A DNA stretch of 64,000 bases from Thinopyrum elongatum (Eukaryota > Streptophyta > Magnoliopsida > Poales > Poaceae): the NCBI GenBank assembly GCA_011799875.1, contig CM022302.1, positions 306,663,048 through 306,727,047 of the forward strand. The letters are read 5' to 3'. The translations under genes were made by a program, and so were the position numbers. The notes beneath the pieces were generated by a model, which saw only the letters and a program-made list of their open reading frames with translations, was not told where the DNA came from and searched no databases. Shown here in pieces: positions 32,489 to 44,806 of the stretch; position 1 is the first letter of the stretch, and each line of letters opens with the position of its first letter.

Positions 32489-34061
32489 TGATACGTCTCC
32501 AATGTATCCATAAATTTTGATTGTTCCGTGCTATTATATTATCTGTTTTGGATGTTTTATATGAATTAATATGCTATTTTATGTTATTTTTGGGACTAAC
32601 CTATTAACCTAGAGCCCAGTGCCAGTTTCTGTTTTTTCCTTGTTTTTGACTTTTACAGAAAAGGAATATCAAACGGAGTCCAAACGGAATAAAACTTTAC
32701 AATGATTTTTCTTGGACCAGAAAACACCTACGTGGCTTGGAGAGAGAGGGCCAAAAGAGTCCCGAGAGGCCACAAGCCTCTAGGGTGCGCCCCAGGGGGG
32801 CGTCCCCTGGCTTGTGGGCCCCTCGAGAGTCCCTGACCCTAGTTCCACCTCTATAAATTCTCAAATATTCCCCAAACATCATACGCGTCCACCAAAATAC
32901 TTTTCCGCCGCCGCAAGCCTCTATTCCCGTCAGATCCCATCTTGGGGCTTTTTTTAGCACCCTGCCGGAGGGGGATTCGATCACGGAGGGACTCTACATC
33001 AACCATGTTGCCCTTCCGATGAAGAGTGAGTAGTTTACCACAGACCTAAGGGTCCATAGCTAGTAGCTAGATGGCTTCTTCTCACTCTTTGATCTTCAAT
33101 ATCATGTTCTCCTCGATGTTCTTGGAGTTCTATCCGATGTAATCATATTTTGCGGTGTGTTTGTTGAGATCCGATGAATTGTGGATTTATGATCACATTA
33201 TCTATGAATATTATTTGAGTCTTCTCTGAACTCTTTTATGCATGATTAAGATATCTTTGTATTTCTCTTCGAACTATCGGTTTGGTTTGGCCAACTAGAT
33301 TGGTTTTTCTTGCAATGGGCTTAGTTTTGGGTTCAATCTTGCAGTGTCCTCACCCAGTGACAGAAGGGGTAGCGAGGCACGTATTGTATTGTTGCCATCA
33401 AGGATAAAAAAATGGGGTTTATGTCATATTGCTTGAGTTTATCCCTCTACATCATGTCATCTTACTTAAAGCGTTGATCTGTTCTTCTGAACCTAATACT
33501 CTAGATGCAGGCAGGAGTCGGTCGATGTGTGGAGTAATAGTAGTAGATGCAGAATCATTTTGGTCTACTTGTCATGGACGTGATGCCTATATTCATGATC
33601 ATTGCCTTAGATATTATCATAATTATGCGCTTTTCTATCAATTGCTAAACAGTAATTTGTTTACCCACTGTATTATTTCTTTCAAGAGAGAAGCTTCTAG
33701 TGAAACCTATGGCCCCTGGGTCTATTTTCAATCATATATTTTCAGATCTATAAACCAAAATACCCAAAAATACCTTGCTGCAATTTATTTATATTTACTT
33801 TAGTTTGCTCTTTTATTTATCTTTTATACCCATCTCTATTAGACCTCACTCTTGTTCGTGACCGTGAAGGGATTGACAACCCCTTTTTCGCGTTGTGTGC
33901 AAGTGTTTGTTAGTTTGTGCAGGTGCATAGATTGGAGACTTGCTTGTGCCTCCTACTGGATTGATATCTTGGTTCTTAACTGAGGGAAATACTTATCTCT
34001 ACTTTGCTGCATCACCCTTTCCTCTTCAAGGGAAAAATCAACGCAAGCTCATGAAGTAGCA
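32489..34061 (+). repeat. element E 5' LTR
   Basis: 1573 bp; starts TGATACGTCTCCAATG, ends GAAGTAGCA. It contains an open 124-codon frame that also appears in the other LTR copies and is treated as non-coding. Confidence 0.92.
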
Positions 34062-34072
34062 ATAAGAATTTC

Positions 34073-34090
34073 TGGCGCCGTTGCCGGGGA
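34073..34090 (+). other. primer-binding site, tRNA-Asp type
   Basis: TGGCGCCGTTGCCGGGGA, 11 bases after the LTR. This is the PBS known for Athila-lineage elements, complementary to the tRNA-Asp 3' end. Confidence 0.8.
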
Positions 34091-34328
34091 GGTTCTACAT
34101 CAAGCCTACCAAGTACACATCACAAACTCTCATCTCTTGCACTTACATTATTTGCCATTTTCCTCTCCCCCACTTCTAAAATGTTTTCAGAAAAACACAC
34201 AAATATTTGCCTTTTTATTGGCCTTCTTTCCATTCATCTTTTCTTTTGCCTTTATGTCTTACTTGGTTTGTTTGCTCGTTCGCTTGGTATAATTGTGTGT
34301 GTATTGAAAATCAGAAAGCAAAAAGTTT

Positions 34329-35198
34329 ATGGATCCTCACCCACTTGCTAATCTTTTTAAAGGATCCAATTATGATGAACCAATTGCTAGTGAGTTGAGT
34401 GCACTAGATTATCTTTATGAAGTTTTGCTTGAAATTCGTGAATCTGAAAATTGTGATGAAGTGCTAAAAGAAGAAATTTATAAAATGATTCATGATAGCT
34501 CCTTGAAAGAAAAGCATGATTGCAATGATGTTATTATAAATTCTATTAATTTCAATTGTGCTAATAATATGCAAAACCCCAAGCTTGGGGATGCTAGTTT
34601 TCCGATGTCCACTACTTATTGCAATGATCATGATTGGGGAGATAATGCTTCTTATGATCTTGAAAATTTATTTAAGCCTCATGATAATAATGTTTGCAAT
34701 AATATTGAAAGTGGGTTTGGAAGAGTGTCAACTTTAGGAAATAATGATCCCACTACTTTGCAGTTTGATCAATCTTACGAATTTTTTGATAAAAGTGGGC
34801 TTGGAGAAGTAATGACTTTATTCTATGTTAATCCCACTATTTTGGAAGAGTGTCAACATTGCATGCATGTGGGTCATGTAGAGAATAGGTTATGTGATAG
34901 CTATATTGTTGAATTTGATTATGATCCTACATGTAATTATTATGAGAGAGGAAAATATGGTTGTAGAAATTTTCATGTTACTAAATTACCTCTCATTATG
35001 TTGAGATTGCTATTGTTTCTTTCTTCTTCCTTGCATATGCTAGTTTTTGCTTGTCTTGATAAATCTTTTCCCTATAAAATGCCTATGCATAGGAATTATG
35101 TTAGACTTAAACTTGTTTTTCACATGCTATATGATGCTCTCTTTGTGCTTCAATTTTTTGTCTTTCATGTGAGCATCATTAAAATTATCAACGCCTAG
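34329..35198 (+). CDS. unknown ORF of element E
   Basis: A clean 289-codon frame starts MDPHPLANLF and ends SIIKIINA. The first ~215 residues are hydrophilic, rich in Asn, Asp, Glu and Cys, with a short repeat (S-G-F-G-R-V-S-T-L and S-G-L-G-E-V-M-T-L, similar to S-G-I-G-E-V-K-T-L in the gag/PR ORF at 50612). The last ~70 residues contain two strongly hydrophobic stretches (about residues 222-245 and 264-288) that could be membrane segments. The shared S-G-x-G-x-V motif suggests it derives from the gag-linker part of an Athila polyprotein. Function unknown. Confidence 0.55.
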   Translation: MDPHPLANLFKGSNYDEPIASELSALDYLYEVLLEIRESENCDEVLKEEIYKMIHDSSLKEKHDCNDVIINSINFNCANNMQNPKLGDASFPMSTTYCNDHDWGDNASYDLENLFKPHDNNVCNNIESGFGRVSTLGNNDPTTLQFDQSYEFFDKSGLGEVMTLFYVNPTILEECQHCMHVGHVENRLCDSYIVEFDYDPTCNYYERGKYGCRNFHVTKLPLIMLRLLLFLSSSLHMLVFACLDKSFPYKMPMHRNYVRLKLVFHMLYDALFVLQFFVFHVSIIKIINA

Positions 35199-37984
35199 CT
35201 AAAAGGCTTTAAAGAAAAGCGCTTGTTTGGAGACAACCCAATATTTTTCTTTTATGTTTTTGTAAAAATACACATTATTACCTCTATAGTAATTGTGTTT
35301 TGGAGTTTTAATTAGTATTTGAGCAGAGTAAGACCTTTGGGATGGTCTATGGTGATAGTTGATTTGATCTTGCAGAAAAACAGAAACTTTTGCGCTCATT
35401 GCCAGAAATTTAGAAAATCACAGAAACTTGATTTCGATCTGAATTTTTTACACAGGATTTATATAAAAAATTCCTAAATTGTTTTCAAAATTTATGGAGT
35501 TACATAAGTATACGAAATTACCAGATTACTACAGACTGTTTTGTTTTTGACAGATTCTGTTTTCTATGTATTGTTTGCTTATTTTGATGAATCTATGGGT
35601 AGTATCGGGGGGTATGAACCATGGAAAAGTTGGAATACAGTATATATAACACCAATTAAATTTATAATGAGTTCACAAAAGTACCTAAAGTGGTGATTTA
35701 TTTTATTATACTAACGGATCTTATGAGTTTTCTGTTGAGTTTTATGTTGTGAAGTTTTCAAGTTTTGGGTAAAGATTTGATGGACTAAGGAATATGGAGT
35801 GGCAAGAGCCTAAGCTTGGGGATGCCCAAGGCACCCCAAGGTAATATTCAAGGACAACCAAGCATCTAAGCTTGGGGATGCCCCGGATGGCATCCCCTCT
35901 TTCGTCTTCAATCCATTGATAAATTTACTTGAGGCTATATTTTTATTCACCACATGATATGTGTTTTGCTTGGAGCGTCTTGTATGATATGAGTCTTTGC
36001 TTTTTAGTTTTCCACAATCATCCTTGCTTCACACATTTTGAGAGGGACACGCTTTAATCGTGAATTTATTAGAATACTCTATGTGCTTCACTTATATCTT
36101 TTGAGCTAGGCAGTTTGCTCTAGTGCTTCACTTATATCTTTTAGAGCACGGTGGTGGCTTTATTTTATAGAAATTGTTGAACTCTCATACTTCACTTATA
36201 TTATTTTGAGAGTCTTAAACAGCATGGTAATTTGCTTAGGTTATGAATTTAGTCCTAATATGATGGGCATCCAAGAGGGATATAATAAAAACTTTCATAT
36301 AAAGAGCATTGAATAGATGAGAAGTTTGATTCCTTACATTTGTTTTGAGATATAAAGATGGTGATATTAGAGTCATGCTAGTGAGTAACTGTGGATTGGT
36401 AGAAATACTTGTGTTAAAGTTTCTGATTCCCGTAGCATACACGTATGTTGAACCGTTATGTGATGAAGTCGGAGCATGATTTATTTTTTGATTGTCTTCA
36501 TTATGAGTGGCGGTCGGGGACGAGTGATGGTCTTTTCCTACCAATCTATCCCCCTAGGAGCATGCGTGTAGTAATTTTTTTCGATGGCTAATAAATTTTT
36601 GCAATAACTATGTGAGTTCTTTATGACTAATGTTGAGTCCATGGAATATACGTACTCTCACCCTTCCACCATTGCTAGCCTCTCTAGTACCGCGCAACTT
36701 TCGCCGGTCCATTAAACCCACCATATAACCTTCCTCAAAACATCCATCATACCTACCTATTATGGCATTTCCATAGCCATTCCAAGATATATTGCCATGC
36801 AACTTCCACCATTCCGTTTTATTATGACACGCACCATCATTGTTATTGCTTTGCATGATCGTGTAGTTGGCATAGTATTTGTGGCTTGGCCACCATTCAT
36901 ATTTTTTATACATGTCACTCTTGATCATTGCACATCCCGGTAAACCGCCGGAGGCATTCATATAGAGTCATATTTTGTTCTAAGTATCGAGTTGTAATTC
37001 TTGAGTTGTAAGTAAATAAAAGTGTGATGATCATCATTATTAGAGCATTGTCCCATGTGAGGAAAGGATGATGGAAGTTATGATTCCCTCACAAGTTGGG
37101 ATGAGTCTCCGGACTTAAAAAAGAAAAGATGCCAAATAAGCCCAAATAAAAAAGAGGCCAAAGAAGCCCAAACAAAAAAATTAGAGAAAAAGAGAGAAGG
37201 GACAATGTTACTATCCTTTTTCCACACTTGTGCTTCGAAATAGCACCATGTTCTTCATGATAGAGAGTCTCCTATTTTGTCACTTTCATATAATAGTGGG
37301 AACTTTTCATTATAGAACTTGGCTTGTATATTTCAATGATGGGCTTCCTCAAATTGCCCTAGGTCTTCATGAGCAAGCAAGTTGGATGCACACCCACTTA
37401 GTTTCTTTTGAGCTTTCATACACTTATAGCTCTAGTGCATCCGTTGCATGTCAATCCCTACTCACTTGCAACGATATCAATTGATGGGCATCTCCGTATA
37501 TAGCCCATTAATTTTCCTAGTTGATGTGAGACTTTCTCCTTCTTTTTGTCTTCTCCACAACCACCATATTCTATTCCACCTATAGTGCTATATCCATGGC
37601 TCACACTCATGTATTGCGTGAAAGTTGAAAAAGTTTGAGAACACCAAAAGTATGAAACAATTGCTTGGCTTGTCATCGGGGTTGTGCATGATGAAATACT
37701 TTGTGTGATGAAGATGGAGCATAGCCAGACTATATGATTTTGTAGGGATAACTTTCTTTGGCCATGTTATTTTGAGAAGACATGATTGCTTTATTAGTAT
37801 GCTTCAAGTATTATTGTTTTTATGTCAATATTAAAATTTTGTTTTGAATCTTATGGATCTAAACATTCTTGCCACAATAAAGAAGATTGCATTGATAAAT
37901 ATGTTAGGTAGCATTCCACATCAAAAGTTATGTTTTTATCATTTACCTACTCGAGGACGAGCAGGAATTAAGCTTGGGGATGCT
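35199..37984 (+). other. element E non-coding 3' interior
   Basis: No gene. The motif AAGCTTGGGGATGC occurs at about 35814 and 35871, and again at about 37970 as the polypurine tract next to the 3' LTR (a further copy lies near 34583 inside the ORF). The 35200-36650 part corresponds to 51600-53150 in the older Athila copy, and 37170-37895 corresponds to 10666-11417. Confidence 0.75.
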
Positions 37985-39563
37985 TGATACGTCTCCAACG
38001 TAACTATAATTTTTTATTGTTCCATGCTATTATATTATCTGTTTTGGATGTTTTATATGCATCAATATGCTATTTTATATTATTTTTGGGACTAACCTAT
38101 TAACCTAGAGCCCAGTGCCAGTTTCTGTTTTTTCCTTGTTTTTTACTTTTACAGAAAAGGAATATCAAACGGAGTCCAAATGGAATAAAACTTTACGATG
38201 ATTTTTCTTGGACCAGAAAACACCTACGTGACTTAGAGAGAGGGCCAGAAGAGTCTCGAGGAGGCCACAAGCCTCTAGGGCGTGCCCCAGGGGGGCGCCC
38301 CTGGCTTGTGGGCCCCTCGGGAGTGCCCTAACCCTAGTTCCGCCTTTATAAATTCTCAAATATTCTCCAAACATCAGAAGCGTCCACCAAAATACTTTTC
38401 CGCCGCCGCAAGCCTTTGTTCCCATGAGATCCCATCTTGGGGCCTTTTCCGGCACCCTGCCGGAGGGGGATTTGATTATGAAGGTCCTCTACATCAACCT
38501 TGCTACCCTTCCGATGAAGCATGAGTAGTTTACCACAGACCTAAGGGTCCATAGCTAGTAGCTAGATGGCTTCTTCTCTCTCTTTGATCTTCAATACCAT
38601 GTTCTCCTCTATGTTCTTGGAGTTCTGTCCATTGTAATCTAATATTGCGGTGTGTTCGTTGAGATCCAATGAATTGTGGATTTATGATCAGATTATCTAT
38701 GAATATTATTTGAGTCTTCTCTGAACTCTTTTATGCATGATTAAGATATCTTTGTATTTCTCTTCGAACTATCGGTTTGGTTTGGCCAACTAGATTGGTT
38801 TTTCTTGCAATGGGAGAGGTGCTTAGATTTGGGTTCAATCTTGCGGTGTCCTCACCCAGTGACAGAAGGGGTAGCGAGGCACGTATTGTATTGTTGCCAT
38901 CAAGGATAAAAAGATAGGGTTTATGTCATATTGCTTGAGTTTATCCCTCTACATCATGTCATCTTACTTAAAGCGTTGCTCTGTTCTTATGAACTTAATA
39001 CTATAGATGCAGGCAGGAGTCGGTCGATGTGTGGAGTAATAGTAGTAGATGCAGAATCGTTACGGTCTACTTGTCACGGACGTGATGCCTATATTCATGA
39101 TCATTGCCTTAGATATCATCATAACTATGCGCTTTTCTATCAATTGCTCAACAGTAATTTGTTTACCCACCGTATGTTTTATTTCAAGAGAGAAGCTTCT
39201 AATGAAACCTATGGCCCCCGGGTCTATTTTCCATCATATATTTTCAGATCTATAAACCAAAAAACCCAAAAATACCTTGCTGCAATTTATTTATATTTAC
39301 TTTAGTTTGCTCTTTTATTTATCTTTTATACCCATCCCTATTAGATCTCACTCTTGTTCATGACCGTGAAGGGATTGACAAATCCTTTTTCGCGTTGTGT
39401 GCAAGTGTTTGTTAGTTTGTGCAGGTGCATAGATTGGAGACTTTCTTGTGCCTCCTACTGGATTGATACCTTGGTTCTTAACTGAGGGAAATACTTATCT
39501 CTACTTTGCTGCATCACCCTTTTCTCTTCAATGGAAAAATCAATGCAAGCTAAAGAAGTAGCA
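37985..39563 (+). repeat. element E 3' LTR
   Basis: 1579 bp; same termini as the 5' LTR; followed by GTGCT. Confidence 0.92.
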
Positions 39564-40639
39564 GTGCTCAAACTATATCATGTCATCCCAGAGCATGACC
39601 TATATACTGTAATACAAACCAAAAAATAATCCCCTCCTAAGTCAAATTAACCTCTCTCGTTGTCGAGCAAAGTAGCGATGGACCAAGCGGGCCCATGGAT
39701 GGAAAGCATCGATATCGCTGATAACCGCGTGAGTGGGTGCCAGAGGACAGCCACCATCGCTTTTGCATGTGGGCCAAACATATGTATGGAGAGGTGTGTG
39801 TGGTTGTGATGTTTGAATACCCAAAATGCAAAACTTTGATGTGGCACATGCCTCGAAAACCGTAAAGTCCCCACACAGAGCGAGGTTCATGAAGCGTACT
39901 ACATATGCTGGTCCCCTTCCCCCTATTCGACGCATACTATATGCTCCTACGGTGATACAAACCAAAAACAATTCTCCTTGATGGTGAAATTAATTAACCT
40001 CTCCCGATGTAGGTCAAAGTGATGCATGAATGGATGACGACCTCGCGGGCCCACGGATGGAAGCGTCACACGAGAGTGTCCTAGGATAACCACCGCATGC
40101 ATGCATGTGGCCCAAAGAGGTGTTGTCTGATGTTTGAATAGCCAATGCACAACTTTGATGTGGCACGTGCCTCGGAAACCAAAAAGTCCCGACACTGAGT
40201 GAGGTGTGTTCACGAATGCGTACGTAGTATATATGCTAGTCCCCTCCCACCTCTTCGATGCGTACTATATACTCCCGCCAAAACACAAACAAAAAAGAAT
40301 TAACCTTGCTGGTCAAATCAACCTCTCTGTCAGCTGTTGGTCGAAGTGATGGACGATGACCTCGCGGGCCCACAGAAAGTGTCACACACGAGTTAGTGTC
40401 GTGAAGGACAACCACCGACTGCATGTGGCCCAAACATGTATGTATGAAAGGCTTGTGTAATGTTTTAAATAACGAATTCACGACTTCGATGTGGCACCTG
40501 CCTCACAAAACGGCCAACCCACACGGTGGCTCAGGACTCGTAGTGTACTGCCAGCCCCCCACCCCAGATGCACACACACACCGCGCATCCACCGCAACTA
40601 TGATGCATGTTAAATTTTCCTGCGGTGAACATATGTTAC

Positions 40640-41020
40640 CAAAGGAGGGACGTTTTAATTTTAAAAAAACAGAGATCATTAAGATGTTTTAGTACATTGA
40701 TTGATTTTCTAGGGGTATAATGTGCAAAAATCAAATTTGAGCTACATGCACACTTGACAGTGCACCTAAATGGATTGGAAAAACACATGTGTCTCACTGG
40801 GTGCATGTTTACTCCCCGTGCAAGAAATTTCAAACACTGAGAATCTTGATTTTTAAAATCTGGTACATCCAAAACTTATTTGAAATTCATGAAACTTATT
40901 GTGTTGTCATATGGACACCAATACACAGTGGTATTGTACTTTTTCTCAAATTTGAGACAAGTTTTGATGTAATATTTATCTTCTTACAAATGGGAGATTA
41001 TTAATAATTCGGAACCAATA
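40640..41020 (-). repeat. diverged single copy of the 504-bp X1 unit, reversed
   Basis: CAAATTTGAGCTACATGCACA, CGTGCAAGAAATTTCAAACAC and CTGGTACATCCAAAACTT match the reverse complement of the array units at 3331-6250. The orientation fits the opposite orientation of X1 and X2, so a common ancestor probably had at least one unit here. Confidence 0.6.
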
Positions 41021-41882
41021 TCGCAAACTAATTATTTATTCAAACCGTGGGCGTTAGACCAACAATGGATACGTGCCATGCTTCGGTTAAGCAATAAAGC
41101 GGCAGCATTAATCATCAAAATAGAAAAACAATACCTCTTGAGTATTCTCGCAGGGTGGAGCACACCGCGTACGCTGATTACCTGGAGAAGCTTCACGATC
41201 GTGCCGGCAGATGAGATGAGATGTGGGATTGAACATGGCTATGTAGTGTCTTAATTATAAATGTGCTTGAGTATGTTTACTTATGTCTAAATGTGGGATA
41301 TGGATGTACTCAGTTCAGTTTATGGAATTTTATGCATATTAGGGTGAATGTTTACCGTAGGTAAAACTTTCATATTCAACCGATGAAGGAAAAGTGGAAT
41401 CACCCTGAAACATGGTTATTTTCCCAAATTGAAACCGTGTGCAATGACTTCCATTTTCCCAGTTATGTCAATCACACACGGTTGGCTCTAGCAAACCATT
41501 GCCTCTGAAACTCTTTGTGGGACAGAAAACCCTCACCACCCAATTCAAAAAGGAAAAAAGAAAACCCTCACCACCCAATTTAAAAAGGAAAAAAAGAAAA
41601 CCCTCACCATCCCCACGTCACAAAAACCATCACCCCACCTGCCACCCCTCCGGTCCCCATTCACACTTGCACAAGCTCCTCCGTGACTCTGCATGGCACC
41701 GCCTATCGCCACGGCAACCACTTAGCTCGACGCATGTCGCCGCCGCCAGGCTGCAAGCAAACCCCACCGCATTTTGCCACTTCCGCTTGACGCCGCCTAT
41801 CGCCATCGACTTTCTCGACGCTGCTCGCCGTCAACCCAGCTCCGCCCCATTGGGGAATCCGCTATATTGATGGTTTTTTCTC
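41020..41882. other. subterminal-type motifs and leader of the F-box gene
   Basis: CAAACCGTGGGCGTTAG (41043), GAAACCGTGTGCAATGAC (41425) and AATCACACACGGTTGGC (41469) form a further motif cluster. 41500-41882 is a leader with a ~35-bp direct repeat (AAAACCCTCACCACCCAATT, two to three copies). No ORF there is convincing. Confidence 0.5.
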
Positions 41883-44806
41883 ATGGACAACAAGGTAACT
41901 AATTTAATGATACATTCTCTCATCTCTTATCCCAGTTCATCTGCCTCCTTTAATCACCCAGCTGAAATCGCCGTGAATTCATTTTTATTCGAGCTGATTT
42001 GAGGGTTTTCTTTCATTCATAGAGTGTACAGTGCACGGACACATCAGGACTTTGCAGCCTCGGCCAGAGATCCATGGAGTTCCATCTCACCGTACCAGAT
42101 GACTTGAGGATGCACGCGGTATGTTCAATCTCTCCCTACATTGGTTGGCATGGCCTACTTTCCTGAACATATACTATATATTGCTACATTTGGATAAAAG
42201 GTGCCACATGCAGCATATACGTCAAAGGGGATTTTTTTCCCTCTTCTTTCTATATTAGGCAAATTAATGATGTATTGTTCTTTGGATTACTCTCATATTT
42301 CCATGACATCATGGTTACCCTATCTGTTTAATTCTAGATTTTTGTCCTTCAATTTCAACTGTTGTACAGTCTTTAAATTTCGCCCATATTCGCAAGTTAC
42401 CATATACTTTAACAATCCTACCATTTTCTGCAGCACGTCCCTTGCTATGCAACAGCATCTGTAGTACACAATCTTGCCCTTTACATAAATCAAGACTGCA
42501 GGGATGTCATACTGAATACAAACCATGGACTTACAATCGTTGCTTCTGTAAGACTTGATGAATGTGGTCACTCCTATTTTGCCACAGGCCTTTGGACATA
42601 AATGTCTAAGTTTTATGTACTGAAAGCTGGCACTAAAATTGCACTGCACATAAAAGAGGCTGCTCATGAGATATATGCTAACTTCCCCGACGATATCATC
42701 CGTCTAGACTTTGTTCGAAGTAAGTGTTCTTTTTAAGTATCTGCATGTTGACTTACCCAGCAGTATCAAAGGAATTGTGTACTATTTAAGCAACCAATTG
42801 TTATTCCATTTTCTTACTCTATACCTACCTACTAACTTCTAGTTACCAATACACTTTTCTTTTGCCCTATTTTAACTAAATATTCCCTATACACCCACTT
42901 CTATCAGAAAGCGCCGTTGACAAGGAGACTCCGGAGGTGGAGGACGAGGCTGCCAACAAGCGGAGGCGGGTCAAGCGAGAACCACACGCGACTCCAGCCG
43001 ACGTAGACTTCATCAGCACCCTCCCCAATGATAGGTTGATAGTCATCATCTCCCTCCTCCCAATCAAATATGGGGCATGGACAACCGTCCTTTCCCGGTG
43101 GTGGCACCCCCTATAGCACTCCACCCCTCTTGACCTCATCGATGCCCACGAGCTCTGCCATGGCTATCGAAAAAGCTTGGATGCGTTCTCCCAGATCCTC
43201 GGCAGTCACCATGGCCCAACCAGAGGCCTTAGCATGGGCAAGTTCCGTTCCAACGGCAAGGACCGAGCCAAGCTTGACGAGCGGTTCCGATCCCCCGCCC
43301 TAGATCAGCTCGAGGATCTCACTTTTAATGATGGGCATATGCACTCGCTGCCAATGTCCGTGCTCCGCCTCGCGCCCACGATGCGTGTCACCAAGTTCAT
43401 GAACTGCCATCCCCCCCCCTTAATGACGCGTCCGCTCTTATTCTACCACGACTGAAGCACCTCGAGCTCGTTGTCGTCTGCCTCCCAAAGGATGACATGG
43501 AGAGCCTGCTCCGCGGCTGTACTACACTCGAGTAGCTTCGTCTTCAGGTGATCAATGGGTTGAGTAGCTTCCACATCACCTCCATGACTCTCCGGACTAT
43601 TTATGTGTGTTGTTGGTGCTCTAACAAGAGATCACAAAAGGTGTACCACATGGTCATTGAGGACACACCTTCACTTGAGAGATTACTTATAGTTGATCAA
43701 GAAGGTCCAACAAGAATCAATGTCATTTCTACGCCGAAATTGATAGTGGTGGGCTACTTGTCTGACAAATACTCCGAACTTGTTATTGGATCCACACACG
43801 TTCAGGTACAATAGTCGCCTTCTACCTCTCCTTCTTGAAATTAACATTATTTCTAATTTTGAAGATGTATGTTCTTCTGTCATCCAGAAAATGATTCCGA
43901 CAAGCTTGACCCCGAATCTGTGCACAGTGAAGGTCTTGGCACTAGAATCTATCGGCCCCAACCTGGACCAAGTTGTCAGTTTCCTGAGATGCTTTCCGTG
44001 CCTGGAGAAGCTATATATCGAGGTGATGTTCCTTTCCTGTTAAATGTTAACCATAAGGGAATTCAATTTTTGACACCTTTTCCCAAGTTTACAATTACAA
44101 TGTACTATGATTTTTGAAGGAATTTTGGAGGATTTCAGTACATACATGTTCCCCCCCCCCCCATATTGGTTGCTTGATCCATATGGTTACAATCCATAAG
44201 CATTTCTCCTTTGGATTCATCTGTACTAGTTTTCTTAGAGAACTTTTCATCCACTCCGACCTCTTGTGAAGAAGGCTACATTTTTCTAGATTGTAATCAA
44301 ATGCCCATGTTAATCATGTCGGATCGAAGATGGCACGTTAGTGCATTTTACAAATCCTGCAAACCAAATAGGCCTGTAGTAGTGTTCAAAACTGCATGTA
44401 GGCACTAACACGTTTTCTTCTTTTGCAGATAAGATTAGGCCCGGTGGTGGATAATGTGATACAATATAACAATCACATTGACTGCCTCGATTTGCATCTC
44501 TCAAAAATTACTTTGAACTCATACCGATGGACCTTACCGGAGATTATATTCTCCAGGTTCTTTGTTGTCAGAGCAAGGGTGCTGAAGGTAATGGGGTTTG
44601 CCCTACATTTATTTCGCAAAAATGAATGGTTTGTTGATCAGCGCCGGTGGCTGCGGCAGAATGGAAAAGGCTTCGAAAAAGCTGAATTTCATTTTGGAAC
44701 TTCAGCTGACAGAGTAATCGGAATTCATTGTGTCAACCCCATACATGACTTGTCAATGGCTGATCCCTTTGCAGAAATGATGAGGTTTCGAAACCAGGCT
44801 TACTAG
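41883..44806 (+). pseudogene. B3-like segment fused to F-box/LRR/FBD protein
   Basis: Six exons fit by phase and GT-AG ends: 41883-41894, 42023-42118, 42434-42719, 42908-43805, 43888-44022, 44429-44806. Exons 2-3 encode a ~125-residue segment with H-G-L-T-I-V-A-S-V-R-L-D, F-A-T-G-L-W and Y-V-L-K-A-G-T-K-I, resembling a B3 fold. A basic linker (N-K-R-R-R-V-K-R) leads to an F-box (I-S-T-L-P-N-D-R-L-I-V-I-I-S-L-L-P), leucine-rich strands and an FBD-like C-terminus. F-box proteins are SCF ubiquitin-ligase adaptors. Stops: TAA in exon 3, TAG in the F-box (L-S-R-W-W-H-P-L then stop), TAG near 43531, plus a one-base insertion in a poly-C run near 43410. F-box identity is firm; B3 identity is tentative. 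Confidence 0.7.

Larger units (their letters stand above)
32489..39563 (+). mobile_element. element E, small non-autonomous Athila-type retrotransposon
   Basis: LTRs 32489-34061 and 37985-39563 both start TGATACGTCTCC and end AAGTAGCA. The TSD is GTGCT and the PBS lies at 34073. The 3.9-kb interior has no RT, integrase or recognisable gag, only one 289-codon ORF (34329-35198), so it must be mobilised by an autonomous relative. LTR and internal 3' sequences match the older Athila copy here. Sequence character fits the Triticeae Sabrina/WHAM group, named from memory. Roughly ten differences in the first 200 bp of the LTRs. Confidence 0.93.
21690..40630 (+). repeat. degenerate ~340-bp tandem array, split by two insertions
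   Basis: The marker GCATGTGGMCCAAACATRTGTATG occurs near 21727, 31949, 32310, 39765, 40104 and 40423. Subtracting Gypsy B and element E gives spacings of roughly 320-425 bp. Units also share CCTCGCGGGCCCAC, TTTGATGTGGCACNTGCCTC and CCCCACACAGAGCGAG. Array segments are 21690-22023, 31821-32488 and 39564-40630. The open frames in it are not conserved between units. Confidence 0.7.

Noticed and set aside
16214..39305. A 124-codon frame (MLEFIPLHHV-type) in LTRs at 16214, 33429 and 38931
   Set aside because: The copies are alleles of one LTR sequence, the translation looks like non-coding DNA, and the split LTR copy does not keep it. Conservation follows from common origin.
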